A stretch of 39,221 bases of DNA from Bacteroidales bacterium (GTDB lineage: Bacteria; Bacteroidota; Bacteroidia; Bacteroidales; UBA932). This document shows positions 1 through 12,219 of this stretch, piece after piece. The stretch spans positions 1 through 39,221 of the forward strand of contig JAILIM010000058.1 in NCBI GenBank assembly GCA_024695285.1. Reading direction: 5' to 3'. Every line of letters begins with the position of its first letter. The stretch's first letter is position 1. Made by a program: the position numbers and the translations under genes. The notes below the pieces were generated by a model. It was not told the DNA's origin, searched no databases, and was given only the letters and a program-made list of their open reading frames with translations.

Positions 1-1032
1 GACAACGTGTGGATGACCACCAAGCCCGCCGACTTCTACGAGCGCGACTCCCTGGGCAACGCCATCTGGGAGTACGACTGGACCGACACCCGCAGCCTAA
101 ACTACGAGAACAAAGAGGTCTGGAAGGCTCAGGACGAAGCCATGCGCTTCTGGCTTGAGAAGGGCGTGGACGGCTTCCGCTGCGACGCCGCCGGCGAGAT
201 GCCTGCCGAGTTCTGGTACGGCATACTCCCCAAGATGAACAAGGATTACCCCGACATCTACCTCCTCGCCGAGGCCGAGCGTGATAACCTCGCTGACCCT
301 GCCCAGACCTTCGACGCCAACTACGCATGGGAACTGCACCACCTGCTGAACGGCCTAGCCCAGGGCAGCAAGACGGTCGGCGACCTCCAGGACTACGTGG
401 CCCGCGACGCCGCCCGCTTCCCACGTGAAGCCTTCCGCCTCACCTTCACTTCCAACCACGATGAGAACTCCTGGGCCGGCACCGAGTTCGAGCGCATGGG
501 CGCTGCAGCCGAAGCCTGCGCGGTGCTCTGCTTCACCCTCCCGAACTCCCAGCCCCTCATCTACACCGGCCAGGAAATCGGCCTGGACAGGCGTCTCGCC
601 TTCTTTGAAAAAGACCCCATAACCCACTGGGATGCAAACGAATACACCAAGTTCTGGAGGACCCTCGTGGATCTGAAGCACTCCAACAGGGCCCTTGACT
701 CCGGCGAACGCGGCGGCTACATTGTCTGGTGGGAAGCCCCCGAAGGACTGGTGGCCTTCCACCGCGCCTATGGCCACGACAAGGTCATCGTCCTCGCCTA
801 CTTCGGCGTGCCGGTGGCCCAGGAGCCCGCAGCCGAAACCGCCCAGGGCAACGACAACCGCCCCGCCGGCGACAAGGCCGCCGAGCCTTTCCTGAACCTC
901 CATTCGGAGCCCCTTACCAAGACCCTCGAACTTGACAGGGAATACACCAACGTCTTCACCGGCGAGAAGATGAGCGGTGAATGCAAAATCACCCTCGCCC
1001 CCGGTGATTATCTAGTTCTTTCCGCCAAATGA
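1..1032 (+). CDS. GH13 alpha-amylase family enzyme, 3' part (5' end outside window)
   Basis: Open reading frame 1 runs from the window edge to TGA at 1030-1032, so only the C-terminal 343 residues are seen. The GH13 catalytic signatures are present in order: the nucleophile Asp in VDGFRCDAAGE (codon 184-186), the acid/base Glu in LLAEAERD (codon 271-273) and the third carboxylate in TSNHDENS (codon 460-462). The last ~100 residues form a beta-rich C-terminal domain carrying an acidic, low-complexity insert around QEPAAETAQGNDNRPAG. The family hydrolyses alpha-1,4-glucan links; exact specificity cannot be read. Its stop overlaps the next start (ATGA), which implies translational coupling with the SusA-like gene. 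The signal peptide is outside the window, so its location in the cell is unknown. Confidence 0.9.
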   Translation, partial: DNVWMTTKPADFYERDSLGNAIWEYDWTDTRSLNYENKEVWKAQDEAMRFWLEKGVDGFRCDAAGEMPAEFWYGILPKMNKDYPDIYLLAEAERDNLADPAQTFDANYAWELHHLLNGLAQGSKTVGDLQDYVARDAARFPREAFRLTFTSNHDENSWAGTEFERMGAAAEACAVLCFTLPNSQPLIYTGQEIGLDRRLAFFEKDPITHWDANEYTKFWRTLVDLKHSNRALDSGERGGYIVWWEAPEGLVAFHRAYGHDKVIVLAYFGVPVAQEPAAETAQGNDNRPAGDKAAEPFLNLHSEPLTKTLELDREYTNVFTGEKMSGECKITLAPGDYLVLSAK

Positions 1033-3005
1033 AAAAGATACTGATTGCCGCGGCACTCCTGCTGCTTGCCGCCTGCCACCCTTCGTTCAACCCGGACAGC
1101 ATCCGGGACGCCACCACCGGGGAAATCGCCCGCGTGGAGCCGCCCTGCTGGTGGACCGGCATGAAAATGCCCCTCCAGCTGCTGGTCCACGGTCCCGGAA
1201 TCTCCGGCTGCACCGTGAGCATCGAAGGCGCCCCCGGCGTGCAGGTCAGCGGCGTCGCCAAGGCGGAGAGTCCCAACTACCTGTTTATCGACGTGATAGT
1301 GGGCACGAACGCCCAGCCCGGCACATGCTGGCTGGTCTTCAACAACGGCAGCGAAAGCTTCAAATACCCCTACCTTCTGCGTGAGCGCGAAGAGGGGAGC
1401 GCCGCCCGCGCCAGCTACACCACCGAGGACATGATCTACCTCATCATGCCCGACCGCTTTGCCTCCGGTACCCCCGACAACGACAAGGGCTGGCCCGGCG
1501 GAGCCTACGACGACGGCTCGGCGCTGCCATGGCGAGTGCCGGTGACGCCCGACATCGTGGACCGTGCCGACCCCGTGGACCGTCACGGCGGCGACCTGCA
1601 GGGCATGACGGAGCACCTCGACTACGTGGCGGGGCTTGGGGCCACCGCCATCTGGAACACGCCGCTTTTGCTTGACAACCAGCCGTTTGAGTCCTACCAC
1701 GGCTACGCCTGCGCCGACTACTACCATATCGACCCCCGTTTCGGCGACAACGCCCTGTACCGCGACTACGTGGCCCAGGCGCACGCCCGCGGGCTGAAGG
1801 TCATCATGGACATCGTGACCAACCACTGCGGCACCGCCCACTGGTGGATGGAGGACCTTCCGTTCAAGGACTGGGTGCACCGTTTCCCGGAGTACATGCA
1901 GATGAACGCCCTGTTCTCCGTGTACATGGACCCAAATGCTGCGCAGACCGACCTGCAACGGCAGGAGAGCGGCTGGTTCGTGCCCTCGATGCCGGACATG
2001 AACCTGGACAACCCCTTCGTGCTCAGGTACTTCCAGCAATGGGCCATATGGTGGGTTGAGTACGCCGGCCTCGACGGCCTGCGTGTGGACACGTATCCCT
2101 ACAACGAACCGGGCCCGATGTCCCGCTGGTGCGAAGCGGTGCGCAGGGAATACCCCGGCATCAACATCGTCGGCGAGTGCTGGGACATGAACATACCCCA
2201 GGTGGCCTACTGGCAGACCGGGCACCCCAACAAGAACGGCTTCGACAGCCACCTTCCGTCGATTATGGACTTCCCGCTGCAGAGCGCCATGATCACCGCC
2301 CTCTGCGAAGACAAGGTATGGTGGAGCGAAGGCATGACCCGCGTCTACAGCGTGCTGGCGCAGGATTTTGCCTACACCGACCTGGACAACATGATGATCT
2401 TCTTCGCCAACCACGATCACGCCCGCACCGGCGACATCCTGCGTGAGGATCCGGCAAAGATGAAGCTGGCCATCGCGATGCTGGCGACGATACGCGGCAT
2501 CCCGCAGCTCTATTACGGCGACGAGATGATGTTCCTGGAGCGCAAGGACTGCAAGAGCCACGACGGCGCCAAGCGCATCGACTTCCCGGGCGGCTGGGCC
2601 GGCGACTCGGTCGACCTGTTCAGCGCCGAGGGCCGCGCGGCTGCCGGCGGTATGTATGCCAGCGCCGCCGAGCTCCACGACTACACGGCGCGGCTGTTCG
2701 GCTGGCGCAAGGGCTGCAAGGCCGTCCAGCACGGCAAGACGCTCCACTTCCTCCACCGTAAGAACGTGGGAGCCAGCAACATAACCGACAACGCCTACTC
2801 CTACTTCCGCTACCTGCCGGACGAGGCCGTGTTCGTGTACATCAACAACAACGCCGAGCCCCGCACCCTCGACTGGAGCCACTACTCCGAGTTCGTGAGC
2901 GGGCCCGTCAGCGGCACGGATGTCCTCAGCGGCGGGAGCGTGGTGCTCCAGGACGGCCTGGAAATCCCCGCCCGCAGCGCCCTGATCGTCCAATTCCCCC
3001 GCTAG
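1029..3005 (+). CDS. SusA-like neopullulanase/cyclomaltodextrinase-type GH13 lipoprotein
   Basis: 658 residues. The N-terminus is a lipoprotein signal peptide with lipobox LLAAC (Cys16), so the protein is membrane-anchored. An N-terminal beta domain (about 30-125) resembles that of cyclomaltodextrinases and neopullulanases, followed by the GH13 barrel from about residue 130. Catalytic residues are visible: Asp354 in DGLRVDTYPY, Glu383 in NIVGECWDMN and Asp463 in FFANHDHARTGD; SYHGYACADYYHIDPRFG and IVTNHCG are typical family strings. The short C-terminal beta domain ends in ALIVQFPR. Length and architecture match SusA of the Bacteroides starch utilisation system, which degrades maltodextrins in the periplasm. 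The start overlaps the upstream GH13 stop by 4 bp and a GH97 gene follows, so this is a starch/maltodextrin operon. The exact substrate preference (pullulan versus maltodextrin) is not decidable here. Confidence 0.9.
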   Translation: MKKILIAAALLLLAACHPSFNPDSIRDATTGEIARVEPPCWWTGMKMPLQLLVHGPGISGCTVSIEGAPGVQVSGVAKAESPNYLFIDVIVGTNAQPGTCWLVFNNGSESFKYPYLLREREEGSAARASYTTEDMIYLIMPDRFASGTPDNDKGWPGGAYDDGSALPWRVPVTPDIVDRADPVDRHGGDLQGMTEHLDYVAGLGATAIWNTPLLLDNQPFESYHGYACADYYHIDPRFGDNALYRDYVAQAHARGLKVIMDIVTNHCGTAHWWMEDLPFKDWVHRFPEYMQMNALFSVYMDPNAAQTDLQRQESGWFVPSMPDMNLDNPFVLRYFQQWAIWWVEYAGLDGLRVDTYPYNEPGPMSRWCEAVRREYPGINIVGECWDMNIPQVAYWQTGHPNKNGFDSHLPSIMDFPLQSAMITALCEDKVWWSEGMTRVYSVLAQDFAYTDLDNMMIFFANHDHARTGDILREDPAKMKLAIAMLATIRGIPQLYYGDEMMFLERKDCKSHDGAKRIDFPGGWAGDSVDLFSAEGRAAAGGMYASAAELHDYTARLFGWRKGCKAVQHGKTLHFLHRKNVGASNITDNAYSYFRYLPDEAVFVYINNNAEPRTLDWSHYSEFVSGPVSGTDVLSGGSVVLQDGLEIPARSALIVQFPR

Positions 3006-3026
3006 CGACCCCCGGCCGGCCCGTAA

Positions 3027-6488
<3,462 letters not shown>

Positions 6489-6489
6489 A

Positions 6490-8928
6490 TTAGAATTTTA
6501 GAGAGTAACTGAAAGACGGGATAATAGGTATCATTGAAGACTGCATACCCTGGAATTCCACATATCCGGGGTTGTAGTCGAAGCGGTTCAGGTCAAATCC
6601 GTTTACGGTCATAGAGACAAACAGCGGATTCAGGCGGCAATAGACATTGTAGATGCTGAAGTTCCACACATATTCGTGGCCGCGGCGGGTCTTGCCGTGC
6701 AGGTTGGCACCAATGTCCATCCTATGGTAGTCCGGTATCTGGGCGCAGTTCGGCTCGGTAAAGCAAAACTCCGGGCTCAGTGTGCCGATATAGGCGCCTT
6801 GCACGAGATGGGACGGAAGGGTCATCCTGTTGCCGCTGTGGTAGTTCCAGGCGCAGTAGAGCTCCCATTTGCCGTTGACGCGCCAGTTGGCCTGGACGGT
6901 GATTTTGTGGCGGTTGTCGTTGCGGTCGGGATACCACTCCGGCCAATAATCCCCGAAGAAGCGCTCGCTCTTGGAGAGAGTATAGTAAGCATTGACCTGG
7001 AGGGTCTTGGTCTCGTATCCTAAATCCAGCTCCATTCCGTAGGAGCGTCCTTTTCCGAGGCGGAAATGCCTCCTGCTTTCGTCAAGTCTGGGGAAGATGG
7101 AGTTGGATTCTTTGTAGTCCACCAGGTTGTCCATATTCTTGTACCACCCCTCAACGGTCACGTGGAGATTATAGGGAAGCTTGGCGTACAGGCCTGCGGC
7201 AAGCTGACCCGAGCGCAATGGCGGAAATCCGCCCCCGGAAGGAAGCCAGCAGTCGGTGGGCAGATCCAGGTAGGTTGCCGACAGACGGTGGGCAAACTGG
7301 CTCATAACGGAATAAGAGGCTTTGAAATCAAGTCCGGGAAGGCACTGTATCTTGACGGCAAGCCTCGGCTCAAGGGAGTTCCAGAAGCCGTCGGAAGTGA
7401 AATACATCGTGTTCCTCAGGCCGGCATTCGCCCTTAGCCAGTCCGTGATTCTCATCTCGTCCTCCGCGTAGAGGCTGATTTCCCCGCCTGCTACCCGCAC
7501 GGAATCATTCTGCGAGAATGCATACATCCTCTTTTCTTCGTATTCGTCGTAGTCCGAGAAAGAGTAGTCGGGACGGAACGAGTGCATTATCCCGCTTCCT
7601 CCGAAACGCAGCTTATGGCCGTCAACAGGCCTCCAGTTGCCGTCAAATGATAATCCTATATCGTCGAGAACTCCGTGGTCGGACAGGTCCTGGGCCGCTG
7701 AAAACGCTTTCTTTTTCTCTTCCCCGGAAAGGTCATAACCGCTGTAATCAAGTAAGAAACCTATCCTGGAACGGTTGCCGGCCCAGTAACCCAGCAGCCT
7801 GAAGTCCATATCTGGAGACAGGCTTTTCTGCCAGTTCAGGGAGGCGAGCGTATTGCCCCAGTTCAGACCCTGCTTTCTGGTTTCTTCGGTGCGGAAGCTG
7901 TCCTCAGACGATGTGTTTATGACGTCCCACCGGAAGTCGTCGTTGCCAAGATAGAAGTTGGCGGTAATCTTGCTTTCAGGAGAAAACTTATGTACTACTT
8001 TGGCGTTGAAGTCAGTGAAAGAGTAAAGCGCCATCATTGAGGATTCATGAGCACTGTCTCCGATATAGTATTTATCGGCCGTAGCATTTCTTATCGAGAA
8101 GATGGGAAACAGCAGGGCGTCGGCCCAGGAGCGGCGAAGGGCCACGTTGAAAGAAGTTTTTGCCTTGATTATGGGGCCCTCGAACTGCAGGCGGCCTTCA
8201 AGCAGCCCTATGGAGAACTTGCCTTTGTAGTTGTTGAAGTCTCCGTCTTTTGTCTGTATGTCCACGACGGATGAGGTGCGGCCGCCATACCGGGCGGGGA
8301 AGCCGCTCTTGTAAAAATCCATATTATCGATGACGTCCGTGTTGAAAGACGAGAAGATGCCGCCCAAGTGGCAGATTTGGTAGAGGGGCACTCCGTCAAG
8401 CAGGAAAAGGTTGTCCGAACCGTCACCTCCGTGGACATAAAGGCTGGAGAGGAGTTCCGTGCCGGAGGCTACGCCGGGAAGGGTCTGGAGGGTCTTCAGG
8501 ACGTCCGGGCTGCTCAGGGTCGCATAGGCGCGATTGAATGCGGCTCCGTCGATCTTGGTGAGGCCGGTCTGGGTGAAATTCGTGTTCCGTTCGATCTTTC
8601 CGGTGACGGACGCGGCTTTTATCGTGTCAATCTGTATTTCGACCGGGCCCTGCGGCTTGACGGGGTGGAGCATTACATATCTTCCTTTCACGCTCCAGCG
8701 GATTTCAGTGTCAGCAAAGAGTACCGTCAGGCTTTGCTTCAGGTTCTTGCCCTTGAAGGACTGGCCTTCGAACGGGGTGTCGAGCGGCAGGCTTGAATCA
8801 AAGGCGAAATAGACGCCGTAATGGTCGCTTACGGCTTTCATTCCGTCCATTATCGTGCCTCCGCCCTGGGCGAAGACCGGCAGGACAAACAACCAGAGGC
8901 TAATTATCAATGTTATTGTCTTTTTCAT
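6490..8928 (-). CDS. TonB-dependent outer membrane receptor with N-terminal STN domain
   Basis: 812 residues. A signal peptide (1-21, ending VFAQ) precedes an STN (secretin/TonB short N-terminal) domain at about 30-100, including YGVYFAFDSSLPLDTPF and LFADTEIRWSVKGRYVML. A plug domain follows at about 125-230 (VLKTLQTLPGVASG, YVHGGDGSDNLFLLDGVPL, SGFPARYGGRTSSVVD). The rest is a 22-strand-type barrel ending in an aromatic strand (SFSYSLKF). There is no CarboxypepD-regulatory domain between STN and plug. STN domains signal to FecR-type anti-sigma factors, so this is a transducer-type receptor; the only ECF/anti-sigma pair in the window is 8 kb away at 16855-17883. Its start overlaps the upstream lipoprotein gene by 29 bp and DUF4249 follows after 1 bp. 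The ligand is unknown; no SusD partner is present. Confidence 0.92.
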   Translation of the reverse strand: MKKTITLIISLWLFVLPVFAQGGGTIMDGMKAVSDHYGVYFAFDSSLPLDTPFEGQSFKGKNLKQSLTVLFADTEIRWSVKGRYVMLHPVKPQGPVEIQIDTIKAASVTGKIERNTNFTQTGLTKIDGAAFNRAYATLSSPDVLKTLQTLPGVASGTELLSSLYVHGGDGSDNLFLLDGVPLYQICHLGGIFSSFNTDVIDNMDFYKSGFPARYGGRTSSVVDIQTKDGDFNNYKGKFSIGLLEGRLQFEGPIIKAKTSFNVALRRSWADALLFPIFSIRNATADKYYIGDSAHESSMMALYSFTDFNAKVVHKFSPESKITANFYLGNDDFRWDVINTSSEDSFRTEETRKQGLNWGNTLASLNWQKSLSPDMDFRLLGYWAGNRSRIGFLLDYSGYDLSGEEKKKAFSAAQDLSDHGVLDDIGLSFDGNWRPVDGHKLRFGGSGIMHSFRPDYSFSDYDEYEEKRMYAFSQNDSVRVAGGEISLYAEDEMRITDWLRANAGLRNTMYFTSDGFWNSLEPRLAVKIQCLPGLDFKASYSVMSQFAHRLSATYLDLPTDCWLPSGGGFPPLRSGQLAAGLYAKLPYNLHVTVEGWYKNMDNLVDYKESNSIFPRLDESRRHFRLGKGRSYGMELDLGYETKTLQVNAYYTLSKSERFFGDYWPEWYPDRNDNRHKITVQANWRVNGKWELYCAWNYHSGNRMTLPSHLVQGAYIGTLSPEFCFTEPNCAQIPDYHRMDIGANLHGKTRRGHEYVWNFSIYNVYCRLNPLFVSMTVNGFDLNRFDYNPGYVEFQGMQSSMIPIIPSFSYSLKF

Positions 8929-9571
8929 TCTCCAGTTGTTCTTTCGTCTCCGACCTCGCTATGAAATGGTCGCCAAAGGCCGTGTAGATGTGGATTTCGA
9001 TGTTATTGAAATCCACATCGGTGCCTCCTCTTCTGCACAACTCCAAAGATTGCTTTTTAAGGGATTCTGCACTTGTTTCATATCCACCATACTCAAAATA
9101 GTCCTGAAGCATAATGTCTCCCGGTTTGATATCGTTAATCATACGGAAACTCAAGTTGTTCTTGAATTTACTGTGTATTTCGAGTATATCTCCGACGGAC
9201 GAGCCGGCGGGATGTTTTTCATCCAAATCTACCAGGGTTATTGCGTCAATTTTGGAGATACGCCAGTCAATAGCCGACCATTGGTCCGGGGCGGGATGAG
9301 CATCTGATTTCTTGAAAACGCCAACTAACAGAGTATCCAAACCGGAATAATAATTATGGCTGTCCTCGTTGAATTTGTCATCCAGGACATAGTCGGGAAC
9401 GATATAGTTTAAACCATCAGTAGAAAGATGTATTCCTGTCACTTTATATATTGTATTGATGTTGTATTTCACTTCCCTGACGAAAAAGCTGTCAGGAAAC
9501 AAAAAGGATAGATCGCACGAAGTTATAACCAGTGACGTTATGACAAGTATAAATACTTTCAAAGATTTCAT
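8900..9571 (-). CDS. Small lipoprotein, paralogue of 14055-14753; function unknown
   Basis: 223 residues with signal peptide and lipobox VITSC (Cys19). I do not recognise a characterised family. It shares with the protein at 14055-14753 the segments DWRI.K.(.)AITLVDLD..HPAGS, PGDIMLQDY and the near-identical C-terminal block NIEIHIYTAFGDHFIARSET. The DNA of the 3' ends is also highly similar, so the duplication is recent or conserved by gene conversion. The gene starts the operon that continues into the TonB receptor (29-bp overlap) and DUF4249, so it may act with that receptor. A -7/-33 type promoter lies 55-83 bp upstream. Confidence 0.8.
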   Translation of the reverse strand: MKSLKVFILVITSLVITSCDLSFLFPDSFFVREVKYNINTIYKVTGIHLSTDGLNYIVPDYVLDDKFNEDSHNYYSGLDTLLVGVFKKSDAHPAPDQWSAIDWRISKIDAITLVDLDEKHPAGSSVGDILEIHSKFKNNLSFRMINDIKPGDIMLQDYFEYGGYETSAESLKKQSLELCRRGGTDVDFNNIEIHIYTAFGDHFIARSETKEQLENEKDNNIDN

Positions 9572-9625
9572 ATGTATACAAATTATAATAATACTCGTAT
9601 GATACCTATATGTTGAACTGAGTTG

Positions 9626-9654
9626 TAAAGATAAGATTTAGTAGGGGTTAACAA
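9626..9654 (-). promoter_or_regulatory. Promoter of the lipoprotein/TonB receptor/DUF4249 operon
   Basis: On the minus strand TATCTTTA (9626-9633) is one base off the Bacteroidota -7 consensus TAnnTTTG, and a TTG (9652-9654) lies 18 bp before it, close to the usual 19-bp spacing to the -33 box. It sits in the 95-bp AT-rich gap between the C10 peptidase stop and the lipoprotein start. It is the only promoter-like match there. Confidence 0.5.
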
Positions 9655-9666
9655 TAAGAATGCATT

Positions 9667-11085
9667 CTAATATTTGACCCTTTTTCTAGAAAGGTCAGGG
9701 ACAATTTTATTAGGTATATTGTCAGTCATATTATATGTAAACATTATTATATTGGCCCAAGTCTGACTGGAGCCGGATGTTGGGCCACTGGAATAAGATG
9801 TCAGAGGTTTATTATAATCTATGCAAGACGCAGAAAACCATCCGTTTCCGCTACCACCCCAACCCCAATTACAATGAATAGTGGCTGTTTGACCATATCC
9901 GTAGATTCCATCTACAACCCAATAATGGCTATTTCCTAAATCGTTCAATGCCCAGCCACAGAGAATAACAGGTTTTCCTGCTTGAATCATTTGTCCAGCA
10001 TCCGTTATCATATTGTAGGTCATATAATTATACTGAGACGTTTCAACATTGGTATAACCCAATGTGGATAAGGCATTTTTTACGGAAATTGGCAGTGCTC
10101 CTGTAGCGTCCCAACTTTCGATGGCATTGTTTATAGTATAAAAAATGGAACTGGTCAGTTTATATCTTGTACGGTAAAAGGACTTTTTATCAGTGCTAAT
10201 CGCTGGCGTACCGTGAGCGGCTATTACATTCTTATCAATTTTTTTTATCAAGTCAATTTTTTGTTGGGTGCTTAGATATGAAGGGATGGAACTGCTGTTA
10301 GTAAAATGGTCGCTGGGCTGGACATATATTACATTATCAGAGAAAGAATAGCAATACCCTAATCCATCAAGTGTATTACACTTACTATAATCCAACAGCT
10401 CGTTATCTACAGTTAGTTGAGGATAGTTATTATGTGCAATTATTATAGAGATAGCAGTTGATGCGCAGCCGTTAATGACATAGGTTCTGTCTTTTTTTGA
10501 ACAATATGTAACCTGTTGTGAAAACAGAAGATTGTCGGTAAGGGGCAAAATAGCATCTGTTCCGGATGCCTTCGTTTCTGCGGACAGGGGATCTTCCCAA
10601 GCCAGTGCGGTGTTAACACAAAGCGAGAGGAGCTCTTCAGGGCGGATTCCGGTATTTTCATCGTCGAACGATGTGTGTAAATCTTCGTCAGTCGGGTTCA
10701 TAATCTTATCCCAGGTGGTGTTGCCTTGTTCCACAACAGCAATAACTGGGGCAATCGTGCTCTTGGCTCCCAGTACAGCAAATCCCTCGTCATTGTCGAA
10801 ATTGACAAGATATGCATCTGGGACTGACTCTCCTGAGCGGGTAAGAACCGTATTGTCGTAATGAGATTCAATTGATTTTATTTTCCTGTCATTGCCACTT
10901 TTGGTGGCCAGGCCCTGCACGGCCGAAAGGAAGTTGTTCAAATTAGCGACAGCGTCATCAACTGCAAGATAGCCGGCTGGCAGAGATTCCGGTTCGGAAG
11001 ATTTCAATGGAACTGTATCATTTATTTTTGTGCAAGATGCAACAAAGATAGAAAACAGTATAAATGAGATAGCTACTTTTTTCAT
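9667..11085 (-). CDS. C10 family (streptopain/interpain-like) cysteine peptidase lipoprotein
   Basis: 472 residues from ATG 11085; longer in-frame extension upstream would enter the repeated promoter cassette and hide the signal peptide. Lipobox FVASC puts the anchor at Cys18. Residues about 40-150 look like the Spi/prodomain typical of C10 zymogens (YLAVDDAVANLNNFLS, YLVNFDNDEGFAVLGA). The catalytic Cys207 is in YVINGCASTAISIIIAH and the His387 in GNSHYWVVDGIYG, followed by the signature CNWGWGGSGNGWFSA. The family comprises secreted broad-specificity proteases (SpeB, interpain A). Lipidation suggests cell-surface or periplasmic attachment. Codon use and base composition are much more AT-rich than in neighbouring housekeeping genes. 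It is transcribed from cassette copy A. Confidence 0.92.
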   Translation of the reverse strand: MKKVAISFILFSIFVASCTKINDTVPLKSSEPESLPAGYLAVDDAVANLNNFLSAVQGLATKSGNDRKIKSIESHYDNTVLTRSGESVPDAYLVNFDNDEGFAVLGAKSTIAPVIAVVEQGNTTWDKIMNPTDEDLHTSFDDENTGIRPEELLSLCVNTALAWEDPLSAETKASGTDAILPLTDNLLFSQQVTYCSKKDRTYVINGCASTAISIIIAHNNYPQLTVDNELLDYSKCNTLDGLGYCYSFSDNVIYVQPSDHFTNSSSIPSYLSTQQKIDLIKKIDKNVIAAHGTPAISTDKKSFYRTRYKLTSSIFYTINNAIESWDATGALPISVKNALSTLGYTNVETSQYNYMTYNMITDAGQMIQAGKPVILCGWALNDLGNSHYWVVDGIYGYGQTATIHCNWGWGGSGNGWFSASCIDYNKPLTSYSSGPTSGSSQTWANIIMFTYNMTDNIPNKIVPDLSRKRVKY

Positions 11086-11279
11086 AAAGGTGGATAAATA
11101 ATTGTTTGGAAGAGGTTTATGTTTTGTTCTATCGATAGTGTTCAAATAATGCGTTTTTATTGTATTTGCCTTAATAGACGCACGAATCCGGAAAAGTAAC
11201 ACTCGGATTTGTGAAAAAATGAAGAGCCGGTTCCCACTTTGTCCTTAAAAACCGTCACATTCAAGGACAAACGTACCCC
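11086..11279 (-). promoter_or_regulatory. Upstream cassette copy A (for the C10 peptidase)
   Basis: This non-coding stretch is near-identical to cassette C (11139-11279 versus 14787-14927) and its ATG-proximal part matches cassette B (11086-11204 versus 13918-14036). Landmarks are the palindrome CTATCGATAG (11129-11138), an inverted repeat AATCCG-N13-CGGATT (11185-11209) and one 32-nt TTGTCCTT/AAGGACAA element (11239-11270). Between the AATCCG arms, the minus strand reads TACTTTTC, a degenerate -7-like box. Conservation of the block ahead of three unrelated genes indicates a promoter/operator rather than coding DNA. Confidence 0.8.
11239..11270. repeat. 32-nt inverted-repeat element, copy 1
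   Basis: The arms TTGTCCTT and AAGGACAA (8 bp, perfect complement) enclose a 16-nt core containing ACCGTCACAT. It could form a hairpin or bind a dimeric protein. Related copies are at 11290-11321 and 14887-14918 in the same orientation. Confidence 0.85.
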
Positions 11280-11289
11280 GGAACGCTCG

Positions 11290-11321
11290 TTGTCCTTAAA
11301 AAACGTCATTGTAAAGGACAA
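11290..11321. repeat. 32-nt inverted-repeat element, copy 2
   Basis: Same 8-bp arms as copy 1 with core AAAAAACGTCATTGTA. Its start lies 51 bp after the start of copy 1 in the same orientation, so the C10 upstream region carries a doubled element. Confidence 0.85.
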
Positions 11322-11411
11322 ACCATTTTCGGGATATGACAAAATGTAGGCTTTTCCTTTCTCTGGGCCGGAAAATCAGTTAGCGTCTGGTTCGGGCCTG
11401 AGAGCCGAAAG

Positions 11412-11442
11412 TCCCGGCCACGTCGTAACCGCGTGGTCGGGA
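11412..11442 (-). terminator. Hairpin downstream of the beta-barrel gene
   Basis: TCCCGGCCACG and CGTGGTCGGGA can pair over 11 bp (one G-U) around a 9-nt loop, and the hairpin begins 31 bp beyond the barrel gene's stop. On the minus strand it is followed by only CTTTCGG, so it is a weak or factor-dependent terminator. It is a conspicuous GC-rich structure in AT-rich surroundings. Confidence 0.5.
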
Positions 11443-11473
11443 TTTCTGGTTACTTAAACGATCTGAGATTATT

Positions 11474-12196
11474 TTAAAACTTATATCCTACAGTAAGGAG
11501 AATCGCCTGATGTTGGCTCATATTGGTTATTTTGTCTACAAAATCCAGATTGACTACTGGAGGTTCTTTCAGATTCATTTTTTCAGCTTCATACTCTACG
11601 TGATGTTCCGCGTGACGGCCTAAATGTAGCCAGCGAAGAGATATTGCAATATGCTCAAAATCGTATCCGCAGCTTAGCTCATTACTCAATCCAACGGAAG
11701 GTAATACTCTGTCATTATTTAAGAAATACCAATATTCGTTCTTGTCGATGCTGCCTATATAATTGAAAAAATGCCTGTCTGAATGAAAGGCAAAGTCCAG
11801 CCCCAGTCCGGCCGCCAGCCAAAAGCCACGGCCTTTCTTGTTTCCAAATCTATAGTCAACGCCCATTACCACAGGCACTGTCATATTATATGGTTTGAAG
11901 TACGTTATATTATTTGTAGATGTGAAGATCTTAGCCCACTCGTCATATCTGTCCCACAGATCGTAATCGTCCCGATCCACCAAGATATCAATAGCACTGT
12001 AAAAACCAAAATGCTTACTCATAGGGATTCTGTCCTTGTAGCCAAAAGCAAAGCCAAATGCATCACGGTCTATGATAGAGTAGTAAGAAGAATGTATATG
12101 AAGATTTGCTCCGGCATTTATACTTCGCTCGTGCTGGGCAAAAACACTTGCTGAACTAACAACGATTAGAATAATTACAATTATTGTCTTTTTCAT
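11474..12196 (-). CDS. Outer-membrane beta-barrel-like protein, function unknown
   Basis: 240 residues from ATG 12196, with a cleavable signal peptide ending SVFAQ. The mature part alternates polar and hydrophobic residues (FGFYSAIDILVDRDDYD, TVPVVMGVDYRFG, FWLAAGLGLDFAFHSD) and ends in a strand with terminal Phe (AILLTVGYKF), as in small outer-membrane barrels. It lies 23 bp after the stop of the 565-aa lipoprotein gene, so both are probably one transcript from cassette B. The pairing suggests an outer-membrane protein plus lipoprotein unit, but no function can be stated. An in-frame ATG nine codons upstream is disfavoured because it precedes the natural signal peptide start. Confidence 0.75.
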   Translation of the reverse strand: MKKTIIVIILIVVSSASVFAQHERSINAGANLHIHSSYYSIIDRDAFGFAFGYKDRIPMSKHFGFYSAIDILVDRDDYDLWDRYDEWAKIFTSTNNITYFKPYNMTVPVVMGVDYRFGNKKGRGFWLAAGLGLDFAFHSDRHFFNYIGSIDKNEYWYFLNNDRVLPSVGLSNELSCGYDFEHIAISLRWLHLGRHAEHHVEYEAEKMNLKEPPVVNLDFVDKITNMSQHQAILLTVGYKF

Positions 12197-12219
12197 AACT
12201 GTTTGAGCGATAATTAAAA

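Noticed and set aside
1008..2993. Long open frame on the minus strand opposite the SusA-like gene
   Set aside because: It mirrors a well-supported GH13 gene, has His/Val/Gly-rich low-information sequence and no signal or domain; it is a by-product of GC-rich codon use.
11086..11321. Invertible (phase-variable) promoter
   Set aside because: The 32-nt elements are in the same orientation and do not flank the promoter as inverted sites; no recombinase gene is present in the window.
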